This document shows positions 37,298 to 46,194 of a stretch of DNA of 64,000 bases, piece after piece. This stretch comes from JAPOXR01 sp963662395 (GTDB lineage: Bacteria > Pseudomonadota > Alphaproteobacteria > Rhodobacterales > Rhodobacteraceae): the NCBI GenBank assembly GCA_963662395.1, contig OY759511.1:3844001-3908000 (forward strand), written 5' to 3'. Position 1 is the first letter of the stretch. Each line of letters begins with the position of its first letter. A program made the translations under genes and the position numbers. The notes beneath the pieces are model-generated. The model had not been told where the DNA came from. It ran no database searches and saw nothing but the letters and a program-made list of their open reading frames with translations.

Positions 37298-38107
37298 GTG
37301 AAACGCCTCGATCCGGAACTCGAGACCGAACTCGTCGAAGTTGCCGGGGAGATGGCCGACGCCGCCCGGGCCGAGACGCTGGCGTTCTTTCGCACACCAT
37401 CACTGGTAACCGAGAACAAGGCGGGCGACGAAGGCTGGGACCCGGTAACCAGGGCCGACCGGAATGCCGAGCTGGCCATGCGCAGGATTCTGGCCGCCAG
37501 GCGACCGCAGGATGCCATCCTCGGCGAGGAATTCGGCGCTGCCGAGGGAAGCAGCGGTCTTTGCTGGGTCCTGGACCCGATTGACGGCACCCGATCCTTC
37601 GTCAGCGGTGCGCCGGTCTGGGGTGTCCTGATCGCGGTGTCCGACCAGGACGGGCCGCTGTTCGGCATCATCGATCAGCCCTATATCGGCGAGCGATTCG
37701 AGGGCGGCTTCGGCAGGTCGGCCATGCGGGGGCCGGGCGGCTTTCGGGAACTTGCGGTCCGCAACACCACCCTTCTGCCGGAAGCCATCCTGTTCACCAC
37801 CCTGCCGGAGATCGGCAGCGCGACGGAGCGGGAGGCATTCGAGCGGCTTTCAAGCCGGACCCTCCTGACCCGGTACGGGCTGGATTGCTATGGCTATGCC
37901 CTGCTTGCCTGCGGGCAAATCGACCTGGTCGTCGAGGCCGGCCTGCAACCCTATGACATTCACGGGCCGATTGCCGTGGTGCGGGGGGCCGGTGGAATTG
38001 TCACCGACTGGTCCGGCAACGCCCCGCATGACCAGGACCGTGTGGTTGCGGCATCGACGCCGGAGTTGCACGAGGCCGCATTGGCGGCACTGGATTTTCA
38101 CCCGTAG
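37298..38107 (+). CDS. Inositol-monophosphatase family phosphatase (HisN-like)
   Basis: A 269-residue Mg-dependent phosphatase of the IMPase superfamily. Metal ligands are in GEEFG and DPIDGTRSFVSGAPVW, and the late motif is QPYDIHGPIAVVRGAGG. In alphaproteobacteria, members with DPIDGTRSF are often histidinol-phosphatases (HisN), but inositol-phosphatase activity is equally possible. It starts with GTG. Its stop overlaps the end of the convergent lysophospholipase gene by ten bases. Confidence 0.85.
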   Translation: MKRLDPELETELVEVAGEMADAARAETLAFFRTPSLVTENKAGDEGWDPVTRADRNAELAMRRILAARRPQDAILGEEFGAAEGSSGLCWVLDPIDGTRSFVSGAPVWGVLIAVSDQDGPLFGIIDQPYIGERFEGGFGRSAMRGPGGFRELAVRNTTLLPEAILFTTLPEIGSATEREAFERLSSRTLLTRYGLDCYGYALLACGQIDLVVEAGLQPYDIHGPIAVVRGAGGIVTDWSGNAPHDQDRVVAASTPELHEAALAALDFHP

Positions 38108-39036
38108 CGGCTGAAATGCCGGGCGATCCGGTCGAAGACCTGCTGGCGGATCACGTCTGTTTCCATCATGAGTTCGTGGCGGGCATCCGGAACGATCTCC
38201 AGCCTGGCCCCGGGCCAGCCCTGGCAGATCCTCCGGATTGGCACCGGGTCAACCACCCTCTCCGCGGTCCCGAGCAGAACCAGCGCCGGCAATGCCGGCG
38301 GCGTGATTCCCTGGAGCCAGGCACACTCGGCAAGGGAGGCATTGATCCATGCGAAGGATGGTGCGCCCCTGGAGAGTTCGGGGCGCCGGCGCAGTTGGCT
38401 CTGCAGGAAGTCGAACATGCCGCGATCCGAGGTCAGCGCGTTGTGGTCCCGGTTGGCGATGTCGATATAGCTCTTGCTCGAGCCACCGGGAATATACCGG
38501 TCTCCGAAGCCGGCCCGGACCGCAAGCCCGGTGACCAGCCGGCCCAGCCGCGGCGACATCGGCTTCAGCCTGATCCCCCACATCGGTGCCAGGAAGGCCG
38601 CGGCTCGGGCAGCCAGCCCATCATGCAGCGACCGCAGGGCAATGCAGCCGCCCATCGAGTGGGCCAGCAGGTAGAGCGGTTGTGGAAGGTCGAGATCAGC
38701 CAGCGAAGCCATCACGGCCCGGCAATCGGGCTGGAAGACACGAAAATCGGTGATGTGGCACTGGTTCTGATGGAGCCGGTTGCCGTCCGAGAGTCCCTGG
38801 CCCCTCCAGTCGAACGTCACGAACGCAAAGCCGCGGCTGACGAACTCGGCAGCAGCCAGCCCGAATTTCTCGATATACTCGGTCCGTCCGTTGAACAGGA
38901 GGACCGTGCCGTGTTCTCCCTGCCTCCATGCTGCCATCCTGATCCTGATGCCGTCTCCGGTCCTGGTCCAGAAGGCCGAGCCAGCCGGGGCCGGCCGCAT
39001 GATGTCATCAAGGAGCGGGGCCGGCTCGATCAGCAT
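38098..39036 (-). CDS. Alpha/beta hydrolase, lysophospholipase type
   Basis: A 312-residue serine hydrolase resembling PldB/monoglyceride lipase. The motifs are FDWRGQGLSDGN, the nucleophile elbow LAHSMGG (Ser), and a late VPDARHELMMETDVIR with the catalytic His. The start at 39036 (MLIEPAPLLDD) overlaps the SCP2 gene stop by a few bases; the frame upstream is antisense to nothing and has no homology. Probable phospholipid or acylglycerol substrate. Confidence 0.85.
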   Translation of the reverse strand: MLIEPAPLLDDIMRPAPAGSAFWTRTGDGIRIRMAAWRQGEHGTVLLFNGRTEYIEKFGLAAAEFVSRGFAFVTFDWRGQGLSDGNRLHQNQCHITDFRVFQPDCRAVMASLADLDLPQPLYLLAHSMGGCIALRSLHDGLAARAAAFLAPMWGIRLKPMSPRLGRLVTGLAVRAGFGDRYIPGGSSKSYIDIANRDHNALTSDRGMFDFLQSQLRRRPELSRGAPSFAWINASLAECAWLQGITPPALPALVLLGTAERVVDPVPIRRICQGWPGARLEIVPDARHELMMETDVIRQQVFDRIARHFSRYG

Positions 39037-39326
39037 TTCAGCCTTCGCAGCAACTGCATGGCCAGGCTCATCTCGCCTTCGACCCCGAGCCGTCCGGACA
39101 GGTACATTGCAGCCGGATCCAGGCCTCCCTCCAGGATGCCGACGAAGGTCTCGGCATCGGCGGTCACGGCAAGGTCGTGCCGGTGCTCGCCCTCGCCCTC
39201 GAAGACCCCGTCGGGTCCCAGGGTGATGCAACCCGAATTCCTGATCCGGAAGGCAACAGGCGAGACGAAGCCGTCCGGGAACATCTCCCTGAGAATGGAT
39301 GCGGCCCGGGTGATGATGCTGTTCAT
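39030..39326 (-). CDS. SCP2 sterol-binding domain protein
   Basis: A 98-residue single SCP2 domain with MNSIITRAASILREMFPDGF, GPDGVFEGEGE and the tail GGLDPAAMYLSGRLGVEGEM, then SLAMQLLRRL. SCP2 proteins bind lipids; some relatives (UbiT/UbiJ) assist ubiquinone synthesis. The gene overlaps the start of the lysophospholipase gene, so the two are probably one lipid-related transcript. It is divergent from the TPR protein gene, with 43 bases between. Confidence 0.82.
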   Translation of the reverse strand: MNSIITRAASILREMFPDGFVSPVAFRIRNSGCITLGPDGVFEGEGEHRHDLAVTADAETFVGILEGGLDPAAMYLSGRLGVEGEMSLAMQLLRRLKC

Positions 39327-39369
39327 TGATCCTGTTCCGGTTGGGTCAATGCTGATATAGGGAAGGTCG

Positions 39370-39960
39370 ATGTATAGGCCAATGATCTCCACCGGGAAAC
39401 TGCTGCACCTGGCCGGCATGATGGTCCGGCTGGTCGGACTCGTCCTCGCCATGACCTCCTGCCTTGCCGCGCAGTCATCGGAGGACGAGGCGCTGGACCG
39501 GCTCTTTGCCGAGTTGAAGACCGCCGACGAGGCGGCGGCGCGGCAGATCGAACACCGCATACAGATCATTTGGTCGGAGTCGGGCTCGGAGGCCATGAAC
39601 CTGCTGCTTGCCAGGGGGCGACAGGCGATATCCGACGGCCGTTACCGGGATGCCATTGGCCATTTCAGCGCTCTCGTCGAGCAGTCACCGCAATTCGCCG
39701 AAGGCTGGAACGGGCGGGCGACCGCCTATTTCCTGGCCGGTCACCATGACCTGTCGCTGCGGGATATCGGACGGACTCTGCAGTTGAATCCCCGCCATTT
39801 CGGGGCAATATCCGGGCTGGGCATGATCATGGAAGCGCGGGGAGAAGTGGTGGCGGCGTTGAAGGCTCACAGGATGGTCGAGGAATTGTATCCGAACCGG
39901 ACCGGCCTGGATGCGGTCATCTCGCGGCTGCTCGCCAAGGCCCGCAATCTCCAGATCTGA
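39370..39960 (+). CDS. Exported TPR protein
   Basis: A 196-residue protein with an N-terminal hydrophobic signal (LLHLAGMMVRLVGLVLAMTS) followed by two to three tetratricopeptide units. These include ISDGRYRDAIGHFSALVEQS, FAEGWNGRATAYFLAGHHDL and LNPRHFGAISGLGMIMEARG. A second start at 39382 is possible. It probably works in the periplasm in protein–protein contacts. The helicase gene follows after 24 bases. Confidence 0.82.
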   Translation: MYRPMISTGKLLHLAGMMVRLVGLVLAMTSCLAAQSSEDEALDRLFAELKTADEAAARQIEHRIQIIWSESGSEAMNLLLARGRQAISDGRYRDAIGHFSALVEQSPQFAEGWNGRATAYFLAGHHDLSLRDIGRTLQLNPRHFGAISGLGMIMEARGEVVAALKAHRMVEELYPNRTGLDAVISRLLAKARNLQI

Positions 39961-39984
39961 TCGATCCGGGACAGGAGAGCGACC

Positions 39985-42918
39985 CTGGGTGACGGGAGCA
40001 TAAGGGCCATCCTCGGCCCGACCAATACCGGCAAGACCTGGCACGCGATCGACCGGATGCTCGGCCACCGTACCGGCATGATCGGCCTGCCGCTCCGGCT
40101 CCTGGCCCGAGAGGTCTATGACAAGGTGTGCCAGTCCTGCGGACCATCGGTGGTGGCGCTGATCACCGGCGAGGAGCGGATCATCCCGGAGCGGGCGCGG
40201 TACTGGATCTGCACCGTGGAAGCCATGCCGGCGGCCAGCGGGGTCGACTTCCTGTGCGTCGATGAAATCCAGCTCTGCGGCGATCGCGAGCGCGGCCACA
40301 TCTTTACCAACCGCCTGCTTGGCGCACGCGGCCAGGTCGAGACCCTGTTTCTCGGCTCCGAGACCATTCGCCCGGCAATGTCCCGGCTGATCGAGGGCGT
40401 GGAGTTCGAGCATCGCTGCCGCTATTCGGCACTCGGCTATACCGGCCGCAGGAAGATCCCGCGGATGCGGCCTCGCTCGGCAATTGTCGCCTTTTCGGTC
40501 GACGATGTCTATTCGCTGGCCGAGCAGGTCAGGCGCCAGCGAGGTGGTGCCGCCGTGGTCATGGGGGCATTGAGCCCGCGGACCCGGAATGCCCAGGTCG
40601 AACTCTACCAGAATGGCGACGTGGATTTCCTGGTTGCCACCGATGCCATCGGCATGGGGCTGAACCTGAATATCGACCACGTGGCATTTGCCGGCCTGAC
40701 CAAGTTCGACGGCAGCAAGATCCGGATGCTCGCCCCGGGCGAGATTGCGCAGATCGCCGGACGGGCAGGGCGCTATCACAAGGCCGGCACCTTCGGCGTG
40801 ACCTCCGGTTCCGAGCTGCTCGATGACCAGGTGGTGCTGTCGATCGAGGAAAACCGGTTCCGGAACCTGCATGTCCTGCAATGGAGAAACGCCGAGCTCG
40901 ACTTCCGGTCCGCCGGGACGCTCATCGCCTCGCTGCAAAAGCCCAGCGACGACCCGTTGCTGGTGCGGGCGCAGGAGGCCGAGGATTTCAAGGCGCTGTG
41001 CGAACTGGCCAATGACGAGGATGTCGCGGCCCGCCTGAAGACGGCAATCGACATCAGGCTGCTGTGGGATGCCTGCCAGATCCCGAACTTCCGCAACGCC
41101 TCGACCGGCGACCATGCAGAGATGATCAAGCAGGTGTTCATGTTCGTGGTCGAGAAGGGATCGATCCCGGATGCCTGGCTGGATGAGCAGATCCGGAAGG
41201 TTGACCGGATCGAGGGTGATGTCGATGCCCTGTCCCGCCGGGTTGCCGCCATCCGCATCTGGACCTATGTCTCGCAGAAGGTGGACTGGCTGGACAATGC
41301 CCGTTACTGGCGCGGCCGCACCCGGGAGGTCGAGGACCGGATTTCCGATGCGCTGCATCTGGGTCTGACGAAACGATTCGTTGACAGACGGACCAGCGTA
41401 TTGCTTAAGCGTCTCAAGGAAAGGGAGAAACTGGTGGCCTCTGTAAACGAGCAGGGTGATCTTGTTGTCGAGGGAGAGCTGGTTGGCCGGATCGAGGGCT
41501 TCAGGTTCGTGCAGGCCACGTCGTCGACACCGGAAGAAGCCAGGGCGGTGCGGGCAGCCAGCCTGAACGTGCTGGCACCCGAATTCGAATTGCGGGCCGG
41601 CCGGCTGTGCAGCGCTCCGAACAATGAATTCGACCTGACGGAACAGGGCGGGCTGATGTGGGGCGAGCACTCCGTCGGCAGGCTGAAGCCGGGAAAGGAC
41701 CGGCTCGACCCGGATATCGAGGTGTTTGTCGATACGGAGGCCGGCGAAGAGATCCTGGACCGGGTCTCCCGCCGCCTGCGTGCCTTCGTGGACCAGAAGA
41801 TCTCCACCAATTGCGAGGCATTGCTGGGCTTGGCGGGTGACGGCGAGATCACCGGGATTGCCAGGGGTGTTGCCTACCGGCTGGTGGAATCCTTCGGTGT
41901 GATTCAAAGGTCCGAAATTGCCTCGGAAGTCAGGGAACTCGACCAGGATGCCCGCAAGGCCCTGCGAAAGCACGGTGTCAGGTTCGGCCAGTACACGGTC
42001 CATGTCGCCCCGGTTCTCAAGCCGGAAGCCACTCGCTGGCGAATCGTGTTGTGGTCCCTGGCCGGGAATGTACCCGAGATCCCGTCCCCGCCGCCGCCGG
42101 GCCTGGTGACCATACCGGCAGACAAATCGGCCCCGCCGGGGTTCTACCCGCTATGCGGGTATTACCAGGCCCGGGGCCTTGCCATTCGCATCGACATGCT
42201 TGAGCGGCTGCTGAACATGCTTCGCGAGCAGCCCGGAAGGGATGGCTTCGAGGCCAATGCCGACATGTTGTCGATTACCGGGCTGTCACATGAGGGCTTC
42301 GCCGAACTCATGCCGGGGCTCGGCTACCAGGTGACCAGGTTCGAGCGCCCGAAAGCCGGGGGAGACCGGGAGGAGACCACCGACCAGGCCGAACCCGTCG
42401 AGGCTGAAGGGGATGCACTGCCGCCGGAGCCGGCAACCGACGCCGCCGGCCGGGAGCCGGACGAGTCGGAGATGACAGTCGATACAGTCGCCCCCGCACC
42501 ATCCCCGCAACCGGCAACCGATGAAGTCGCTCCGGTGCCGGACGAGCCGAAGCAGATAGCCGGTGACGTTGTGCCCGCGCCGGAAGACCCGCAGCCGGAG
42601 GCCGCCCCGGAAGACGTGCCCGAGACAGGGGAAGGCGACCCGGCGGAGCCGGAAATGGTGGTCTGCTACAGGTTTGCATGGAAGCCTCCGAGGCGCCGCC
42701 AGGACCGCCGGGTCGGGCAGAAGGCAGGGCCGTCCCGCCCCCGGAAGGATGACGCCAAGCGGCCGAAGAAGCGACCGGGAAGGCCGGGTCAGAGGCGGGC
42801 GCCGGAGCGAAGGAAATACTCTGCCGGACCACCCGGCGGCGAGGCCGGCAAGCGGCCGGCAAGAATCGATCCGGACAATCCCTTCAGCGTTCTCGAATCC
42901 CTCAAGGACAAGCTCTGA
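39985..42918 (+). CDS. SUV3-like RNA/DNA helicase, probable CTG start
   Basis: A 977-residue superfamily 2 helicase of the SUV3 type. Walker A, LGPTNTGKT, lies at residues about 10–18 only if translation starts upstream of the first ATG (40057). CTG at 39985 is in frame and follows AGGAG by seven bases, so it is the likely start. Other motifs are CVDEIQLCGDRERGH, ATDAIGMGLNLNI and QIAGRAGRYH. The C-terminus has an acidic Pro/Glu-rich linker (about residues 785–880) and a basic tail ending PFSVLESLKDKL. In alphaproteobacteria this gene is commonly found before fdxA–carD, as here. Confidence 0.88.
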   Translation: MGDGSIRAILGPTNTGKTWHAIDRMLGHRTGMIGLPLRLLAREVYDKVCQSCGPSVVALITGEERIIPERARYWICTVEAMPAASGVDFLCVDEIQLCGDRERGHIFTNRLLGARGQVETLFLGSETIRPAMSRLIEGVEFEHRCRYSALGYTGRRKIPRMRPRSAIVAFSVDDVYSLAEQVRRQRGGAAVVMGALSPRTRNAQVELYQNGDVDFLVATDAIGMGLNLNIDHVAFAGLTKFDGSKIRMLAPGEIAQIAGRAGRYHKAGTFGVTSGSELLDDQVVLSIEENRFRNLHVLQWRNAELDFRSAGTLIASLQKPSDDPLLVRAQEAEDFKALCELANDEDVAARLKTAIDIRLLWDACQIPNFRNASTGDHAEMIKQVFMFVVEKGSIPDAWLDEQIRKVDRIEGDVDALSRRVAAIRIWTYVSQKVDWLDNARYWRGRTREVEDRISDALHLGLTKRFVDRRTSVLLKRLKEREKLVASVNEQGDLVVEGELVGRIEGFRFVQATSSTPEEARAVRAASLNVLAPEFELRAGRLCSAPNNEFDLTEQGGLMWGEHSVGRLKPGKDRLDPDIEVFVDTEAGEEILDRVSRRLRAFVDQKISTNCEALLGLAGDGEITGIARGVAYRLVESFGVIQRSEIASEVRELDQDARKALRKHGVRFGQYTVHVAPVLKPEATRWRIVLWSLAGNVPEIPSPPPPGLVTIPADKSAPPGFYPLCGYYQARGLAIRIDMLERLLNMLREQPGRDGFEANADMLSITGLSHEGFAELMPGLGYQVTRFERPKAGGDREETTDQAEPVEAEGDALPPEPATDAAGREPDESEMTVDTVAPAPSPQPATDEVAPVPDEPKQIAGDVVPAPEDPQPEAAPEDVPETGEGDPAEPEMVVCYRFAWKPPRRRQDRRVGQKAGPSRPRKDDAKRPKKRPGRPGQRRAPERRKYSAGPPGGEAGKRPARIDPDNPFSVLESLKDKL

Positions 42919-43032
42919 CAGCCGGATGACGGAATGGGTCCGGGCTGCCGGCTGCACCTTGAATCATCGGCAGGGCGAACCTATCTACAGGCATTCCCGA
43001 CCGCGGCCGGCACAACAGCTAAAGATTGCGCG

Positions 43033-43371
43033 ATGACCTATGTAGTTACCGACAAGTGCATTGCGTGCAAATACACCGACTGTGTCGAGGTGTGCCCGGT
43101 GGACTGTTTCTACGAGGGCGAAAACATGCTGGTCATTCATCCGGATGAATGCATCGATTGCGGCGTGTGCGAGCCCGAATGCCCGGTTGACGCCATCCTG
43201 CCCGACACCGAGCCGGATACCGAGCATTGGGTCGAATTCAACCGGAAGTTTTCCGAGATATGGCCGGTGATCTTCGAGAAGCGGGAGCCGGCCGCGGATG
43301 CCGAGGACCACGAGGACGAAGAGGGCAAACTCGAGAAGTATTTTTCCGAGAAGCCGGGCAAGGGATCCTGA
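43033..43371 (+). CDS. fdxA: Ferredoxin FdxA (3Fe-4S/4Fe-4S)
   Basis: A 112-residue soluble electron carrier. The Cys pattern CIACKYTDCVEVCPVDC and CIDCGVCEPECPVD matches the seven-iron ferredoxin family. The start at 43033 (MTYVVTDKCI) is the usual one. It is followed by carD after about 100 bases. Confidence 0.95.
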   Translation: MTYVVTDKCIACKYTDCVEVCPVDCFYEGENMLVIHPDECIDCGVCEPECPVDAILPDTEPDTEHWVEFNRKFSEIWPVIFEKREPAADAEDHEDEEGKLEKYFSEKPGKGS

Positions 43372-43474
43372 TTGCCAGTGGATACGCGGCAAGACGCCGG
43401 TCGGCGCGGCGGACGATGCCAGACCTCCAGACGACTGGCCGGAGGGCAGTCGAACCCCGAAGGGATTTGAACGC

Positions 43475-43987
43475 ATGGCCAAGAAACGCAAGGTTTCCAA
43501 TTTTTCCGTGGGCGAGCACGTGGTGTATCCGGCCCATGGCGTGGGACGGATTACCGAAATTGAAACCCAGACCATTGCCGGCACCGAACTGGAGATGTTT
43601 GTCATCATGATCGCGAAGGACAAGCTGACCCTGCGGGTGCCCACCGCCAAGGCGCGCGCCATAGGGATGCGGGGCCTGGCCAGCTCCGACGAGGTCGGAA
43701 CGGCGCTGGGCATCCTCAAGGGAAAGGCCGTCCAGAGGAAGCTGATGTGGTCCCGGCGGGCGCAGGAATACGAGCAGAAGATCAATTCCGGCGACATCAT
43801 GCAGATTGCCGAAGTGGTGCGCGACCTGCACCGGCGCGATGAGCAGCGAGAGCAGTCCTATTCCGAAAGGCAGCTGTATGAATCGGCAGTTGACCGGCTT
43901 ACCAGGGAGGTCGCGATCGTGAACGACCAGCCCGAAAAGGATGCCGGGGAGAAGATCGAGAGCATCCTGGTCTCCCGCGAACGGTAA
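43475..43987 (+). CDS. CarD-family transcriptional regulator
   Basis: A 170-residue protein that binds RNA polymerase beta and stabilises open complexes. The N-terminal Tudor-like RNAP-interaction domain is FSVGEHVVYPAHGVGRITEI, and the C-terminal helical DNA-binding part includes MWSRRAQEYEQKINSGDIMQ. The ATG at 43475 has AGGGA upstream. The fdxA–carD order is conserved in alphaproteobacteria. It converges on cobS. Confidence 0.95.
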   Translation: MAKKRKVSNFSVGEHVVYPAHGVGRITEIETQTIAGTELEMFVIMIAKDKLTLRVPTAKARAIGMRGLASSDEVGTALGILKGKAVQRKLMWSRRAQEYEQKINSGDIMQIAEVVRDLHRRDEQREQSYSERQLYESAVDRLTREVAIVNDQPEKDAGEKIESILVSRER

Positions 43988-44018
43988 CTGCCAGCCGGAA
44001 ACACCGCCGGTCCTGGCC

Positions 44019-44789
44019 CTATACCAGGCTTGCCATGGTCACCAGGAAGGCCAGTTCGGTCAGTTGCTGGGCACAGCCGAGTATGTCCCCGGTCACACCG
44101 CCGATGCGCCTCCTGGCGAGGCCGATGAACACCATGCCGACGGCCAACGCCGCCGCCGCCGCTGCCAGCGCCGCCAGACCGGCGGCAAGGAAGGCGACAA
44201 CCGACCCGATTGCCAGGCCGGCTGTCAGCGAGGCAGGAGTTGGCTTGCCCAGCGCCGCCGCCATTCCGCCCGGGCGCGCCGGGTCGGCAAGATGCATGGC
44301 ACCGAACATCGCTGCCCTGGACATGGCGGCTGCCGCGATCAGCGGCCCGGCCAACTCGCCGGCGGCCAGGAGCTCGAACATGCAGGCCAGGCGTCCGGAC
44401 AGGACGACAAGGAGCGCCACGGCGCCGAATGTTCCGATCCTGCTGTCCTGCATGATGTCGAGCCGTTGTTGCCTGGAGGTGCCGCCAATCAGCCCGTCGG
44501 CGCTGTCGGCAAGGCCGTCCTCGTGCAGGGCGCCGGTCAGGGCGATCATCGAGGCAAGTGCCAGCAGGGCGGCGAGCACCTCCGGCATTCCTGCCATGGT
44601 GCACAGGGCAGCCACGGCGGCACCAACCGCGCCGACAGCGGCACCGACCAACGGCCATGACCAGCCCGAACCGGTGTCATAGCTCAGCGTGTTGTCCCGA
44701 TCGGCCGGCAGGCAGGTCAACAGGGAAAGCGAGGCGCGCACATCCCTGGGCAGCCGGTGCAGGACTGATCGGGGATCGATGGATTGCAT
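44019..44789 (-). CDS. cobS: Adenosylcobinamide-GDP ribazoletransferase
   Basis: A 256-residue inner-membrane enzyme that joins adenosylcobinamide-GDP to alpha-ribazole (phosphate), the last assembly step of cobalamin. The motif ALTGALHEDGLADSADGLIGG is diagnostic, followed by DSRIGTFGAVAL. Several hydrophobic helices are visible. It is divergent from cobT. Confidence 0.93.
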   Translation of the reverse strand: MQSIDPRSVLHRLPRDVRASLSLLTCLPADRDNTLSYDTGSGWSWPLVGAAVGAVGAAVAALCTMAGMPEVLAALLALASMIALTGALHEDGLADSADGLIGGTSRQQRLDIMQDSRIGTFGAVALLVVLSGRLACMFELLAAGELAGPLIAAAAMSRAAMFGAMHLADPARPGGMAAALGKPTPASLTAGLAIGSVVAFLAAGLAALAAAAAALAVGMVFIGLARRRIGGVTGDILGCAQQLTELAFLVTMASLV

Positions 44790-45035
44790 GGGCTGTCAGC
44801 CGGGTATCTGCCGGTGGGGAGAATGCCATATAGGACAAAACCGCCCGGCTGGAAATTCGGTTGATCGGATCGGGGCACCGAGCCCTGTTCAACGACAACC
44901 ATCCTGGCCAGCTTCCGGAGCCGTGGTGGCGGGCGGCTGCATGCAGCGATGCGTGAGCCGGCCCCGGAATTGCTTCCAATTACGGCTGGCCGGCCCTAGC
45001 ACTGTCCGAAGGCGAATCATCGCAGGACAGGCAGG

Positions 45036-46076
45036 ATGACCGACCGCGCCACCGCCCTTGACGGGATTTCGGATCTCCGGAGATTGCTGGCCGACCTGCC
45101 AGCTGCCGATGCCGTGGCCAGGCGGCGGGCCGAGGAGCGGAATTCGATGTTGACCAAGCCGGCCGGTTCGCTGGGCCGGCTGGAGAAGCTGGCAAGCTGG
45201 TATGCATCCTGGCGGCGGGCCCCGGCACCCGGCATCACCTCTCCTCAGGTGGTGATCTTTGCCGGCAATCACGGGGTGGCCGGTCGCGGCGTGTCGGCAT
45301 TCCCGCAGGAAGTCACTGGTCAGATGGTCGCCAATTTCGAATCCGGCGGAGCCGCCATCAACCAGCTGGCCGGGCAGGTCGGTGCCAGCGTCGAGGTTCG
45401 CGCCATCGATCTCGAAACCCCCACCGCCGACATCGCCGTCGGGGCAGCGATGTCGCAGGCCGAGTTCGACGACGCGCTCGGTATCGGCTGGGATGCCGTC
45501 GACGACGGTGCCGATCTCCTGATCCCCGGAGAAATGGGTATCGGCAATTCCACCTCGGCCGCCGCGGTCGCACTGGCCCTGTATGGCGGATCGCCGACAG
45601 ACTGGACCGGGGCAGGGACGGGCGTGGAGGGCGAGACGCTGGCCGGGAAGATGGCCGTGGTCGGGCAGGCGGTCGAGGCAAACCGACCATTTCCGCCCGG
45701 CCAGGGTCTCGAGGTGTTGCGAAGACTTGGCGGCAGGGAAATGGCTGCCATTGCCGGGGCCATCATCCGTGCCCGCACTCTGCGCATCCCGGTCATGCTG
45801 GATGGCTTCATCTGTTCGGCAGCGGCAGCAACCCTGCACGTCGAGGCCGCCGATGCGCTTGACCATGTCGTCGCCGGTCATGTGAGTGCCGAGGCAGGCC
45901 ACAGGCTGCTGCTCGAGAGGATCGGCAAGACACCGCTGGTATCGCTGGACCTTCGCCTGGGCGAGGCGTCGGGAGCGGCGCTGGCAGCGTTGATCCTGAA
46001 GGCTGCACTGGCCTGCCAGTCAGGCATGGCGACCTTTGCCGAAGCCAGCGTGTCGAATTCACCCGGGAAGGGGTGA
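45036..46076 (+). CDS. cobT: Nicotinate-nucleotide–dimethylbenzimidazole phosphoribosyltransferase
   Basis: A 346-residue cytoplasmic enzyme that makes alpha-ribazole phosphate from DMB and NaMN for the lower ligand of cobalamin. Segments are TKPAGSLGRLEKLASWYASW, VVIFAGNHGVAGRGVSAFPQ, GEMGIGNSTSAAAVALALYG and the late DLRLGEASGAALAALILKAA. The catalytic Glu lies in this last region. It is divergent from cobS; no cobalamin riboswitch was recognised between them. Confidence 0.95.
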   Translation: MTDRATALDGISDLRRLLADLPAADAVARRRAEERNSMLTKPAGSLGRLEKLASWYASWRRAPAPGITSPQVVIFAGNHGVAGRGVSAFPQEVTGQMVANFESGGAAINQLAGQVGASVEVRAIDLETPTADIAVGAAMSQAEFDDALGIGWDAVDDGADLLIPGEMGIGNSTSAAAVALALYGGSPTDWTGAGTGVEGETLAGKMAVVGQAVEANRPFPPGQGLEVLRRLGGREMAAIAGAIIRARTLRIPVMLDGFICSAAAATLHVEAADALDHVVAGHVSAEAGHRLLLERIGKTPLVSLDLRLGEASGAALAALILKAALACQSGMATFAEASVSNSPGKG

Positions 46077-46194
46077 CCGGGGCCGCCTGCGTCGATGACG
46101 GGGCCGGCCCGGAAGCTCGATTGGTGGTTTGCCTGGCGCTGTCGCAGGCAGCAACCGTGGCCGATCTCCGTTTCCCGGTCTCCCGGACCGGTGT

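Noticed and set aside
39685..42003. Antisense open frame (772 codons) opposite the TPR/helicase genes
   Set aside because: It crosses two real genes and has no domain; a composition artefact.
44790..45035. Cobalamin riboswitch between cobS and cobT
   Set aside because: No B12-box-like segment or convincing fold was recognised. A covariance search of this region would settle it.
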